A stretch of 64,000 nucleotides of DNA from NCBI GenBank assembly GCA_036403095.1, contig DASWRQ010000035.1, positions 1 to 64,000 on the forward strand. Reading direction: 5' to 3'. The notes beneath the pieces are model-generated. The model saw nothing but the letters and a program-made list of their open reading frames with translations. It did no database searches and was not told where the DNA came from. A program made the translations under genes and the position numbers. Below, one piece after another: positions 24,415-33,042 of this stretch; within the stretch, counting starts at the first letter, position 1; every line of letters starts with the position of its first letter. Source of the DNA: Kutzneria sp036403095 (lineage in GTDB: Bacteria > Actinomycetota > Actinomycetes > Mycobacteriales > Pseudonocardiaceae).

Positions 24415-26721
24415 CGGCCACTCCAGCGACCCGACGCCGGGATAGTCCACTGTGGACATGCTCTCCCGGTCGGCCACCGCTCGCTCCAGCCGGCCGAGCG
24501 ACTGCTCGGCCACGTCGTCCTCGACCAGCAGCAGCCGGGTCTTGCTGGCATAGACCACGCGAAACCTGGTGTCCGGCAAGAAGACCACCCGGTCGACGGC
24601 CGAGCCGATGCCGTCGACCTTGCGCCCGTTGACCGACCACACCACGTACTCCACCGGGCCGGGCAGCTCGGCGTCCAGTTTGGACGCGGTGTTGAGGAAC
24701 GCCTTCTCGGTGAAGACGTCCCCGATGTCCAGGGTGTCCTTGCCGTAGCACAGCACCGCGCCCTCGAACGGGGGCATCCGCCGCAGCCCGGAGACCACGC
24801 AGCGGATCAGCGGCATCAGCGGCCCCGGCTCGCCGGAGCGCAGCGCCGAGTTGATCATCTGCTCGCTGGTGTGCAGGTACATGTACGCCGCGACGAGGTC
24901 GGTGACCACCGCCTCCAGCGTGGCGTCCGCGGGGGTGCGCAGGCCCGGCTGCTTCGCGATCAGGCGCAGCACCGCGGCCGCGTGTCCCTCGTAGTTCTCG
25001 CCCAGCGTGTGCCGCACCCAGTCCCGCTCGGCCTGGGTGCTGCGCAGGTTCCAGATCGGCTCGGGTTCCGGCTCCGGCTCCGGCTCGGCCACCGGCTCGG
25101 GCGCGCCCAGGTCCACCGCCGGATCGACCTCGTCGAACGGCTCGCCGGAAGCGGTGCGCACAGTGTCGAAGTGCTCCTCGATGACGGCGGTGATCTCCAC
25201 CTCCGTCTCGGGTTCCTCCCGAGGCGTCGCCAGCGCCACCAGATGCTGCGGCACGATCGCCGTCGGCCCGTCGTCGGAGTGCTTGCCGTGTTCCGCGTCG
25301 TCGTCGTCGAACTCGAGCTCGTCATCGGACACCGGCGCCAGCTCGACGTCGGTGTCCTCGACCGTCGGCGGCACGGTCTTGGCCGAGGCCACCACGGCCA
25401 GCGGCCGCGGCGTGGGCGCCGGCGCGGCCGGCTTGTCCTCCACCAGCTGCGAGGCGTCGCTGAAGACGAACCGGACCGCCCGCTGGGTGTCCGGGTCCAG
25501 CCGCGAGTACAGGTCCGTCGCGGCGGCGAACAGCTCCGGCGACGTGGGCATGCCCGGCACGCCGACCGTGATCCGTGCCCACAGCGGGTCCATCGGCAGC
25601 GTGCGGACGGGGCTGTTGGCCGGCGGCTCGGCCGGGTCGCGAATCCACAGGCCGCTGTCGACCAGCTCCACCACCGCGCCCTCGGCCAGCTCGTAGACGC
25701 CGGGGCGCAGCGCCACCAGGCCACCGACCGGGGCCCGGTGGGCGATCACGCTGGGCGGCATGGCATTGGGCGTGGTCCGCGGCCAGTAGCCCAGCTCCGT
25801 GGTGAACGGCCGCCAGGACGGCTGTCCCTGCGCGTCGTAGGCGACGACGTCGATGCCGTCCGCGCCGAGCACCGGCAGTCCCGAGTAGACGGCGATCCGC
25901 TCGCCGACCAGATCGGCGATGATCTGCCCGATCGGCTCGTTGGAGTAGGCGGTGCCCATCGGCGCGACCCCGTACGGCGCGATGCGCACCTTGGTCCGCG
26001 CCGGCATCGGCAGCGCCGTCAGCAGCGCTCGGATCTCCTCCGGCGGCACCGGGCGCTCCTCCGGCCCGCCGAGCACGATCGTCAGCACCTCGGGCCGGCA
26101 CGGCAGCGCGAACACCGGCCGGGCGTGCTCCCGGCTCGGCCCCTCGGTCACCGACGGCATGGCGTGCATCCACAGCCCGGCCGGGATCGGCTCGGCCACG
26201 CCCATCCGGCCCGAGGCCCACGGCTTGCCCGGCGTCATCGGCTCCCACTCCGGGGTCGGGAACCGGCTGCCCATCGGGTCCGGCGGGTGGCCGGGACGGA
26301 AGCGGTACCAGCAGCCGGCGCCGTGCGAGTCGATGACAAACGCGGAACCGCCGGGCACCGGCAGCAGCACGCCGTCCGGCGCGACGACCTCGACCTTCAG
26401 CTGGTCGGACAGCCACTGCGCGGGCGAGCCCAGGTCCCCGCTGCCGGCCCGGGACACGGCCAGCCGGATCGGCCCGCGCTTGCGCAGCGCGGCGACCAGC
26501 GCGGTCCACACCTCGGGTCCGGAGTCGGGCGGGAAGTCGGCCACCACGACCGTGCGATCGGGGTCCCCGGGCAGGGCGTTGGCCAGCACCCGGGCCGCCT
26601 TGCTCGCGCCGTTCGGGGAGCACACGACGAGCGCGGACCCCACCTGACGGCAGTCGAACTCGATGACCTCGCCCCCCGCATCGGGCCCGTCGCTGATCGG
26701 CACACCGTCACACTGCCGCAT
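24397..26721 (-). CDS. Large actinobacterial protein with ADP-ribosyltransferase-like C-terminus
   Basis: 774 residues, no signal peptide or membrane segment. Residues 15-100 look like an alpha/beta domain (ALVVCSPNGASKAARVLANAL..RTVVVADFPPDSGPEVW). A long middle part (100-400) contains GVWMH/PVFALP-type beta sequence. Residues about 415-550 are a Pro/Asp/Glu-rich linker with EPEPEPEPEP. The C-terminal 210 residues have an all-helical lead (ERDWVRHTLGENYEGHAAAVLRLI) and then LPPFEG-like PPFEGAVLCYGKD, FTEKAFLNTASK (STS-like) and RLLLVEDD. That order recalls the R-S-E mono-ADP-ribosyltransferase fold, but the first Arg and the exact ExE are not clear. Catalysis is therefore uncertain. It is convergent with the small genes at 23915-24414. 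Confidence 0.7.
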   Translation of the reverse strand: MRQCDGVPISDGPDAGGEVIEFDCRQVGSALVVCSPNGASKAARVLANALPGDPDRTVVVADFPPDSGPEVWTALVAALRKRGPIRLAVSRAGSGDLGSPAQWLSDQLKVEVVAPDGVLLPVPGGSAFVIDSHGAGCWYRFRPGHPPDPMGSRFPTPEWEPMTPGKPWASGRMGVAEPIPAGLWMHAMPSVTEGPSREHARPVFALPCRPEVLTIVLGGPEERPVPPEEIRALLTALPMPARTKVRIAPYGVAPMGTAYSNEPIGQIIADLVGERIAVYSGLPVLGADGIDVVAYDAQGQPSWRPFTTELGYWPRTTPNAMPPSVIAHRAPVGGLVALRPGVYELAEGAVVELVDSGLWIRDPAEPPANSPVRTLPMDPLWARITVGVPGMPTSPELFAAATDLYSRLDPDTQRAVRFVFSDASQLVEDKPAAPAPTPRPLAVVASAKTVPPTVEDTDVELAPVSDDELEFDDDDAEHGKHSDDGPTAIVPQHLVALATPREEPETEVEITAVIEEHFDTVRTASGEPFDEVDPAVDLGAPEPVAEPEPEPEPEPIWNLRSTQAERDWVRHTLGENYEGHAAAVLRLIAKQPGLRTPADATLEAVVTDLVAAYMYLHTSEQMINSALRSGEPGPLMPLIRCVVSGLRRMPPFEGAVLCYGKDTLDIGDVFTEKAFLNTASKLDAELPGPVEYVVWSVNGRKVDGIGSAVDRVVFLPDTRFRVVYASKTRLLLVEDDVAEQSLGRLERAVADRESMSTVDYPGVGSLEWPLGSGA

Positions 26722-26761
26722 CCGAGGGAATCTGGCACCCCATTGGGTGGCTTGCGGTACG

Positions 26762-29734
26762 TCACTTCCTGTTCAGGAGGGCAGAAATGGCCGCGGCCTG
26801 TGGCGAGTTCAACTCCGTGAGGAGGGTCTGGGCGCTGTGCAGGTGCTCGTCGCCGAGCTCGTGTTTGCCCAGCCCGTGCAGCGCCTTGCCCAATTCGGCC
26901 ACGGCCATCGCGTGCATGTGGGCGTCGCCGATGGCCTGGCCGAGCTCCCGGGCCCGCGACGCCGCGGCCGCGGCCTGCTCGGCCCGACCGTCAGCCAGAT
27001 AGCCCCTGGACAACATGACCAGGTTGTGGCCTTCGCCGAAGGTCTGCTCGATGCCCAGGCACACCGCCAGCGACTCCTCCAGCGGGTCGATCGACTCCAC
27101 CAGCCGGCGAAAACGCTGGTAGACCAGGCCCATCATGAACAGCGTGCGGGCCAGCCCGGTTTCGTTGCCCAGTTGCTCGTGCAGCTCACGGCTTTTCTCG
27201 CACGCGGTCATGGCCCGCTCGAAGTCGCCGAGCTCGGACTGGGTCCGGCCGATGGTGCCCAGCACGTACGCCTCGCGCACCACGTCGCCGGCGTCGTGCG
27301 CGACCGCGAGGGCCTGCTCGAGGTGGGCCAGCGACTGCTCGCCGTCGCCCAGCCGGAACTCCACGCTGCCCAGCAGGTCCATGGCGGTGGCCAGAGCCAC
27401 CGCGTCGCCGACCTTCTCGGCGGCGGCGATGGACCGGCTCAGCTGCTCCTGGGCCGCCGGCAGCTCGAACCGCCGCAGGTGCGCCTCGCCGACCTTGCGC
27501 CGGCCCCAGGCCTCCACCCGCAGGTCGCCGGTGCGCTCCGCGTCCCGCACGGCCAGCTCGCCGATCTGCCCGATCTCGCCGAAGTGCGTGCCGTTGGCCA
27601 GGTACAGCTCGAGGAACGTGATCAGGTCGACGACGTAGTCCGACGGCAGGTCGGGGTCGGTGAGGAACTGCCGCGCCGAGGCCAGCAGCGCCGGCTGCTG
27701 GTCCTCGAACCAGGTGAAGGCCGACTTCAGGTCGGGCAGCTCCACGCCGTCGGCGAAGGGCCGCGCGCAGAAGCGCTGCTTGGTCCACGCCGGGGCCTGG
27801 ATCAGCCAGCCGGCCGTTGCCGCGGTGCCCAGGTAGTGGTCGCCGAGCCGGACCATGGCGTCGATCCGGTCCTGCTTGCTGTCGGTCTGCGTGGCGCGCT
27901 GACGTGCGAAAAGACGCAGCAGGTCGTGATAGGCGTAGTGATCGGGCGCGGGACTGGCGACCATGTTCAGGTCGACCAGCCGCTCCACCACCGGCTCCGC
28001 GCTCGGCTCCGGCTCCCCGACCAGCGCGGCCGCCGCCGGCAGCGACAGGCCAGGCCCGTCGGGCAACGACATCAGCCGGAAGGTGCGGGCGGACGGGGCG
28101 TCGAGCTGCCCGTAGCCCAGGTGAAAGGTGGCCTCGACCTCGAGGCTCCCCACCCGTAACTCCGACAGCCTGCCCCTTTCTCGTGCGAGCTTGTCGGCCA
28201 TCGAGCGGACCGTCCACTGCGGCCGGTCGACCAGCTTGGCCGCGGTGATGCGCAACGCCAGCGGCAGCCGCCCGCAGGCGTCGACGACCTCGGCCACGGC
28301 GTCCGGCTCCTGGCCGGACCGCTCCGCGCCGATGGTGCGGCTGAACAGGGTCAGGGCCTCTTCACGGGACATGCCCTCCAGCTCGGCCTGCTCGTCCCAC
28401 TGCATCTCGGGCAGCCGGCGGCGGCTGGTGACCAGCACGCCGCAGGACGCGGAGCCGGGCAACAGGTGCTGGATCTGGGCCGCGTCGGCGGCGTCGTCCA
28501 ACACGACCAGGACCCGTCGCTGCGCGAGGACCGAACGGTACATCGCGGCCCGCTCGTCCAGGTCGGCCGGCGTGGAGTTCGGGGAGACGCCGAAGGCCCG
28601 CAGGAAGGCGCTGAGCACGTTGAGCGGGTCGGCAGCGTCGGGGCCGGCGCCGCGCAGGTTCACGTACAGCTGGCCGTCGGGGTAGTGCTGGCGCACCTGG
28701 TGCGCGGCGTGCACGGCCAGCGCCGTCTTGCCCACGCCGCCGATGCCGGCGACCAGGGCCCGTGGCGGCGCGGTTCGGTGCGTACGGGGCGTCAGCATCG
28801 CTGTAAGGCGCTTCACGAGCGCGGTGCGGCCCGTGAAGTCGGCGACGTCGGCCGGGAGCTGTGCGGGCGAGACCGGAGCCGGGAGCGGTTCGTCCATGAA
28901 GGGGACGACCGGCCGCCGGCGCGGCTGGGCCGGCGGCGGCTGCTGGGCTTGCGGCTCGTCCACGGCCAGCAGCCGATGGTGCAGTTCCCGCAGCTCGGAG
29001 CCGGGTTCGATGCCCAACTCGTCCACCATCACGCGGCGGGTGTCGGTGTAGACCTGCAGCGCGTCCGCCCGGCGGCCACTGCGCGACAGGGCCTTCATGT
29101 GCAGCGCCCGCAAACGTTCGCGGACGGGATAGGCCGAGGTCAGCGCGGTCAGCTCGGTGACGGCCGCGGTGTGCCGGCCGAGCGCGACCATCAGCTCGAG
29201 GCGCTCCTCCTGAACGCCGAGCACGATCTCGCTCAGCCGGGCTCGTTCGATCACCGCGCCCGGGCCCGGGATGGACGACAGCGGCTCGCCCCGCCACATC
29301 CCCAGCGCCTTGGCGTACCACTCCACGGCGTCGCGGGCGTTGCCCTCTTCCCGCTGCCGCCTCGCCAGCTCCAACGTCTGCTCGAACTCGCTCAGGTCGT
29401 AGCTCGCGCCGCCGACGGCCAGCGAGTAGCCGTTGCCGACCGAGCGCAGCACGCTGGCCTGGCCGCGGCGGGGCCGCTCCGGCTCGAGCACACTCCTGAG
29501 CATCGACACGTGCGTCTGCACGACCCCATGCACGCTCGCCGGCGCCGACTCGCCCCAGACGGCGTCGACCAGCTCCGTGGCCGTCACGACCTGGTCCGCC
29601 CGCAGCAGCAGGGTCGCGAGAATGGCCTTGCGCTGCGGCGGACCCAGGGCCAGCTCACGATCGCCACGCCACACCCGGACCGGGCCGAGCAGGGTGAACC
29701 GCAGGGGCTCGCTCGTGGTCGAGGTACTCGGCAC
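26762..29734 (-). CDS. AfsR-like SARP regulator (BTAD, NB-ARC, TPR), paralogue 3
   Basis: 990 residues from GTG 29734 (the frame is open to 29770, but SARP homology begins at SEPLRFTLLGPVRVW). Winged helix and BTAD cover about 10-255. NB-ARC covers about 310-590, with P-loop GIGGVGKTALAV and Walker B RVLVVLDDAAD. TPR helices run about 730-980. It is more divergent from paralogues 1 and 2 than they are from each other (VVQTHVSMLRSVLEP replaces SVHTYIAGLRRALEP). Directly upstream on the same strand, 78 bases away, is LuxR paralogue 2, so the two may be co-transcribed. Confidence 0.93.
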   Translation of the reverse strand: MPSTSTTSEPLRFTLLGPVRVWRGDRELALGPPQRKAILATLLLRADQVVTATELVDAVWGESAPASVHGVVQTHVSMLRSVLEPERPRRGQASVLRSVGNGYSLAVGGASYDLSEFEQTLELARRQREEGNARDAVEWYAKALGMWRGEPLSSIPGPGAVIERARLSEIVLGVQEERLELMVALGRHTAAVTELTALTSAYPVRERLRALHMKALSRSGRRADALQVYTDTRRVMVDELGIEPGSELRELHHRLLAVDEPQAQQPPPAQPRRRPVVPFMDEPLPAPVSPAQLPADVADFTGRTALVKRLTAMLTPRTHRTAPPRALVAGIGGVGKTALAVHAAHQVRQHYPDGQLYVNLRGAGPDAADPLNVLSAFLRAFGVSPNSTPADLDERAAMYRSVLAQRRVLVVLDDAADAAQIQHLLPGSASCGVLVTSRRRLPEMQWDEQAELEGMSREEALTLFSRTIGAERSGQEPDAVAEVVDACGRLPLALRITAAKLVDRPQWTVRSMADKLARERGRLSELRVGSLEVEATFHLGYGQLDAPSARTFRLMSLPDGPGLSLPAAAALVGEPEPSAEPVVERLVDLNMVASPAPDHYAYHDLLRLFARQRATQTDSKQDRIDAMVRLGDHYLGTAATAGWLIQAPAWTKQRFCARPFADGVELPDLKSAFTWFEDQQPALLASARQFLTDPDLPSDYVVDLITFLELYLANGTHFGEIGQIGELAVRDAERTGDLRVEAWGRRKVGEAHLRRFELPAAQEQLSRSIAAAEKVGDAVALATAMDLLGSVEFRLGDGEQSLAHLEQALAVAHDAGDVVREAYVLGTIGRTQSELGDFERAMTACEKSRELHEQLGNETGLARTLFMMGLVYQRFRRLVESIDPLEESLAVCLGIEQTFGEGHNLVMLSRGYLADGRAEQAAAAASRARELGQAIGDAHMHAMAVAELGKALHGLGKHELGDEHLHSAQTLLTELNSPQAAAISALLNRK

Positions 29735-29812
29735 GCAGCGATTGTGGCCGCCTGACACCCCCATGGCCAAACATCGTGATCAGGTGACCACCGATCGGCC
29801 CAAAGGCGGCGC

Positions 29813-30436
29813 CTAGATAACGCCTGCTCGCAGCGCGTACGCGACCGCGTGCGGACGGTTGCGCAGCCCCAGCCGGCTCATCACCGCATACACGACATTC
29901 TTCACAGTTCGCTCCGAGTAGGACAGCTTCTCCGCGATCTCCGCGGTGTCCCAGCCCTCGGCCATCAGCCGCAGCACGTCCACCTCGCGCGGGGCCAGTC
30001 CTGACGTGGTCAGGCCGCGCGGGCCCAACACGTCCCGCTGCAACCGCTCCACCTGGGACAGCAGCTCGCCCAGCAGGTCGGGCGGCAGGTCGCCGCGGCC
30101 CCTCGCCGCGGCGACCACCGCACCGGCCAGGCGGTCGCCGGTCGCGTCCGCCCTGGGCAGCACGCTCACCACCCGGCACTCCACAGCGGCGAGCAGGTCG
30201 GCCTGGCGCAGCTCGTTGGTCACCAGCACGCAGCGCGCCGCCGAGTTCTCGGTGAACCGGCGCAGCGCCGACATCACGTCCGAGGTCACCACGTCGGCAC
30301 ACACCACGAGCACGGCCGCCTCGCCGAACTGGCGCTCCCCCACCAGCTGGAATTCCGGACGTGCGCGCAGGTGGCTGGCCACTCCCGCCAGGGTGATCGG
30401 GTCTCCCGCGTGAACCCCTACCCGAACTCGCTCCAC
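29813..30436 (-). CDS. Orphan LuxR-type regulator with degenerate receiver, paralogue 2
   Basis: 207 residues from GTG 30436, with AGGAGGAG upstream; the frame continues to 30499, but that start lacks a ribosome binding site. The HTH (about 145-205) is nearly identical to that of the gene at 16532-17155. The receiver-like half has HAGDP at the acidic pocket and VVCADVV at the phospho-site, so the Asp is again displaced. The conserved Lys is Arg here (VLPRADATGD). It precedes SARP paralogue 3 by 78 bases. The same leader block as paralogue 1 lies upstream. Confidence 0.85.
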   Translation of the reverse strand: MERVRVGVHAGDPITLAGVASHLRARPEFQLVGERQFGEAAVLVVCADVVTSDVMSALRRFTENSAARCVLVTNELRQADLLAAVECRVVSVLPRADATGDRLAGAVVAAARGRGDLPPDLLGELLSQVERLQRDVLGPRGLTTSGLAPREVDVLRLMAEGWDTAEIAEKLSYSERTVKNVVYAVMSRLGLRNRPHAVAYALRAGVI

Positions 30437-30762
30437 CTTTGCTCCTCCTATGGGATGACCCCCGTGATCCCTCCTGTCGCTGAGTGTGTCGGGCCCCACT
30501 TCTCGAACTCTTCACGGTGACTCCATGCCGTGAAGTGCTGCCCGATGCCCCCTTGTCAGGGGGCCATTCAGCGTGTACCGGCAGGACGGGCACATACGTC
30601 GAAGTCCGACAGAAACATCCCAATATATGAACCGGCGTTACACGGGCCGCGGTGGCGAAAATCCCGGACAGCCGCCGGTCAGGGGCCCTGACCAGGTGGC
30701 GTAACGTCCGGGAAACACAGCCGAAATCCGCCGGAAATGGCTGCTCCGGACCGTTCGGCGTC
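30437..30762. promoter_or_regulatory. Divergent promoter region between LuxR paralogue 2 and the GntR operon
   Basis: 326 bases. On the minus side it carries the conserved LuxR leader block (about 30510-30540). In the middle is the hairpin GCCCCCTTGTCAGGGGGC (30547-30564). On the plus side the A/T-rich stretch ACATCCCAATATATGAAC (about 30614-30631) could supply the -10 region of the GntR-led operon. No classical HutC GT-N-TA-N-AC site was found. Confidence 0.4.
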
Positions 30763-31488
30763 ATGAACCCGCAACCGCGACGGCCCCGGGCGGACCGGGC
30801 GAGGCAGATCGCCGACGCGCTGCGCCGACAGGTGCTCGACGGCGACTTCACCGACGGCGTGCTGCCCGACGAGCGACTTCTCGGCCGCGAGTTCGGCGCC
30901 ACCCGCAACGCCGTGCGGGAGGCGCTGGAGCTGCTGCGGGCCGACGGGCTCATCGAGCGGTCGCCGGGCATCGGCACGGTGGTCGTGGCGCGGAAGTACC
31001 CGCACGGGCTGAACCGGCTGATGGGGTTGGCCGAGACGCTGCACGAGCACGGCGTGGTCAGCAACGAGGTGCGGACCTCGGGCGTCGTGTCGGCGTCCGG
31101 CGTGCTGGCCGAGCGCTTGGGCCTCGAGGTCGGCGCGCCGGTCGTGTGCATCGAGCGGCTGCGACGTCTCGGCGGCTTGCCGCTGTCGCTGGACCTGACC
31201 TATCTGCCGGCCGACGTCGGCGAGCCGCTGCTGGCCGAGGACCTCGTCAACAACGACGTCTTCACGCTGCTGGAGCGGCTCTGCGGGCAGCCGCTCGGGC
31301 GGGCCGAGGTCGGCATGGAGGCGGTCAACGCCGACCCGCACGTGGCCGCCGTGTTGGACCTGCCGCGCGGCGGGGCGCTGCTGCTCGTGGAGCGGCTGAC
31401 CCGCCTGGCCGACGGGCGTCCGGTCGACCTCGAGTTCATCCGGTTCCGCGGGGACCGGCTCACCATGCGCGCCGTTCTGGATCGATAG
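30763..31488 (+). CDS. GntR/HutC-family regulator with UTRA domain
   Basis: 241 residues from ATG 30763. The N-terminal winged helix (about 10-75; RARQIADALRRQVLDGDF..LLGREFGATRNAVREALELLRADGLI) is GntR. The C-terminal 150 residues have UTRA features (LAERLGLEVGAPVVCIERLRRLGGLPLSLDLTYLP..). UTRA domains bind small carboxylates, sugars or phosphonate-type ligands. It stands 16 bases upstream of the ferredoxin gene and likely regulates the transporter/oxidoreductase operon in response to its substrate. Confidence 0.88.
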   Translation: MNPQPRRPRADRARQIADALRRQVLDGDFTDGVLPDERLLGREFGATRNAVREALELLRADGLIERSPGIGTVVVARKYPHGLNRLMGLAETLHEHGVVSNEVRTSGVVSASGVLAERLGLEVGAPVVCIERLRRLGGLPLSLDLTYLPADVGEPLLAEDLVNNDVFTLLERLCGQPLGRAEVGMEAVNADPHVAAVLDLPRGGALLLVERLTRLADGRPVDLEFIRFRGDRLTMRAVLDR

Positions 31489-31504
31489 ATAGAAGGGCTT
31501 TCCG

Positions 31505-31732
31505 ATGGCTTTGGTGCCCAACCGGGCCGACGTCCCGGTCGTGATCGATGAGTCACTGTGCGTAAAAGGATGTCGACTCTGCGTGGATGTCTGCCCGCTG
31601 GACTCCCTCGCGATCAATCCGGAGACCGACGTGGCCTACATGCACGTGGACGAGTGCTGGTACTGCGGGCCGTGCGCCGCGCGCTGCCCCACCGGCGCGG
31701 TCACCGTCAACATGCCGTTCCTGATCCGATGA
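31505..31732 (+). CDS. AprB-like 2x[4Fe-4S] ferredoxin
   Basis: A 75-residue protein with two complete cluster motifs: C19-x3-C23-x2-C26-x3-C30-P and C51-x2-C54-x2-C57-x3-C61-P. The second motif reads DECWYCGPCAARCPTGAVTV. It is close to the electron-transfer half of adenylylsulfate reductase beta subunit (AprB, DxCWxCxxCxxxCPxGAI), including the Trp between the cysteines, but lacks AprB's C-terminal tail. It should pass electrons to or from the AprA-like flavoprotein at 34519, with which it shares the operon. AGAAGGG precedes the ATG, and the stop overlaps the next start (ATGA). Confidence 0.9.
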   Translation: MALVPNRADVPVVIDESLCVKGCRLCVDVCPLDSLAINPETDVAYMHVDECWYCGPCAARCPTGAVTVNMPFLIR

Positions 31733-33042
31733 GACGCGCCTGGCCGGCGCTGCTGCTGGCTTTCCTGACCGGGTGTTCGGTGGCGTCGGGGGCGACGTCG
31801 TCCGTGGTCACCGTGGTCGTCGGCTACCAGTCCAAGACCATCAACACCGTCACCGCCGGGACCCTGCTGCGGGCCCAGGGATATCTGGAGCAGCGGCTTT
31901 CGTTGTTGGGCAAGCGAACCGGCAAGACGTATCGGGTCGAGTGGCAGGACTACTCCACCGGCGCGCCGATCACCGCGCAGATGGTCGCCGGGAAGATCGA
32001 CATCGGCTCGATGGGCGACTTCCCGCTGCTGATCAACGCCTCCCGCACGCAGGAGTTCGGCGACGGCCGCACCTCGTTGATCTCCGCAACTGGCTACAAC
32101 CTGCGCGGGGCGTTGAACATGGTCGTCGTGCCGCCGTCGTCGCCGGCGCATTCGCTCGGCGATCTGCGGGGCAAGCGGATCTCGTCCAGCATCGGGTCGG
32201 CCGGCAACGGCACGACGGTGCGGGCTCTTTCGGGCCTGGGCGTCGATCCCGACACCGACGTGCAGATGGTCAACCAGGATCCGGCCGTCGGGGCGTCGGC
32301 GCTGCGGGCCGGGGCGGTGGACGCGCTGGGACAGTTCGTGGCATGGCCGGGGCAGCTGGTGTTCGCCGGCCAGGCGCGGCTGCTGTACGACGGCGCGTCC
32401 TTGAATCTGCCCACCTGGCACGGGGTTGTCGTTCGTCAGAAGTACGCGGCGGCCAATGGCGATGTGGTGCAGGCGTTTCTCCAGGCCCAGCTGGACGCCA
32501 CGGCGTATCTGAACGCGCATCCCATGGAAGCGGCCCTGAAGGTCGCTTCCGCCACCGGGTTGGCGCCGGAGGTCGTTTACCTCTACAACGGGCCGAACGG
32601 CCTCGTGACCTTCGACCCGACGCTGCGGTCGGACCTGATCTCGGCTCTGCAGAAGGACATTCCGTTCCTGCGCTCGATCGGCGGCATCAAGGGGCTGGAT
32701 CTTTCCTCCTTCGTGGACGGTTCGCGGCTTGCTTCGCTGGCCGTGCCTTCGGTGCAGCGCCCGGTGAACGCCGGCGAGGTGTGGTTCGCCGGTGACGCCG
32801 CCACCGTCACGGCTTCGTCGCCGGCTGCGTTGCTGCGGTTGATCCGTGACAGCTCCAAGAAGGTGCGCGCCGCCTACGTGGACGATGCCGCCACCGGCAC
32901 CCGCTGGTTCGCCGACAAGTCTTTTTGGGTCTACGACAACGGATTGCACCCGTTCGATGTCGAGACCGAAGCGCGGTCCTACGTCCTGGCCCATCCCGGT
33001 TCCCGAATCGTCGACTTTCCCACCGCAGTGAGGCTGGCATGA
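31729..33042 (+). CDS. SsuA/NMT1-type substrate-binding lipoprotein with extra C-terminal domain
   Basis: 437 residues. A signal peptide ends in the lipobox LTGC (Cys16), so the protein is anchored outside the membrane. Residues about 28-340 follow the nitrate/sulfonate/taurine-binding protein pattern (VVVGYQSKTINTVTAG..YSTGAPITAQMVAGKIDIGSMGDFPLL..LRGKRISSSIGS). The last 90 residues are beyond the family's usual end. They contain WFADKSFWVYDNGLHPFDVETEARSY, then HPGSRIVDF, which by eye recalls a NosL-like accessory domain. It overlaps its neighbours by ATGA on both sides. The substrate is probably an oxyanion or sulfonate-type compound (inference). Confidence 0.88.
   Translation: MRRAWPALLLAFLTGCSVASGATSSVVTVVVGYQSKTINTVTAGTLLRAQGYLEQRLSLLGKRTGKTYRVEWQDYSTGAPITAQMVAGKIDIGSMGDFPLLINASRTQEFGDGRTSLISATGYNLRGALNMVVVPPSSPAHSLGDLRGKRISSSIGSAGNGTTVRALSGLGVDPDTDVQMVNQDPAVGASALRAGAVDALGQFVAWPGQLVFAGQARLLYDGASLNLPTWHGVVVRQKYAAANGDVVQAFLQAQLDATAYLNAHPMEAALKVASATGLAPEVVYLYNGPNGLVTFDPTLRSDLISALQKDIPFLRSIGGIKGLDLSSFVDGSRLASLAVPSVQRPVNAGEVWFAGDAATVTASSPAALLRLIRDSSKKVRAAYVDDAATGTRWFADKSFWVYDNGLHPFDVETEARSYVLAHPGSRIVDFPTAVRLA

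Noticed and set aside
12756..30436. Antibiotic biosynthetic gene cluster suggested by three SARP regulators
   Set aside because: No PKS, NRPS, terpene, RiPP or tailoring genes occur anywhere near them in the window.
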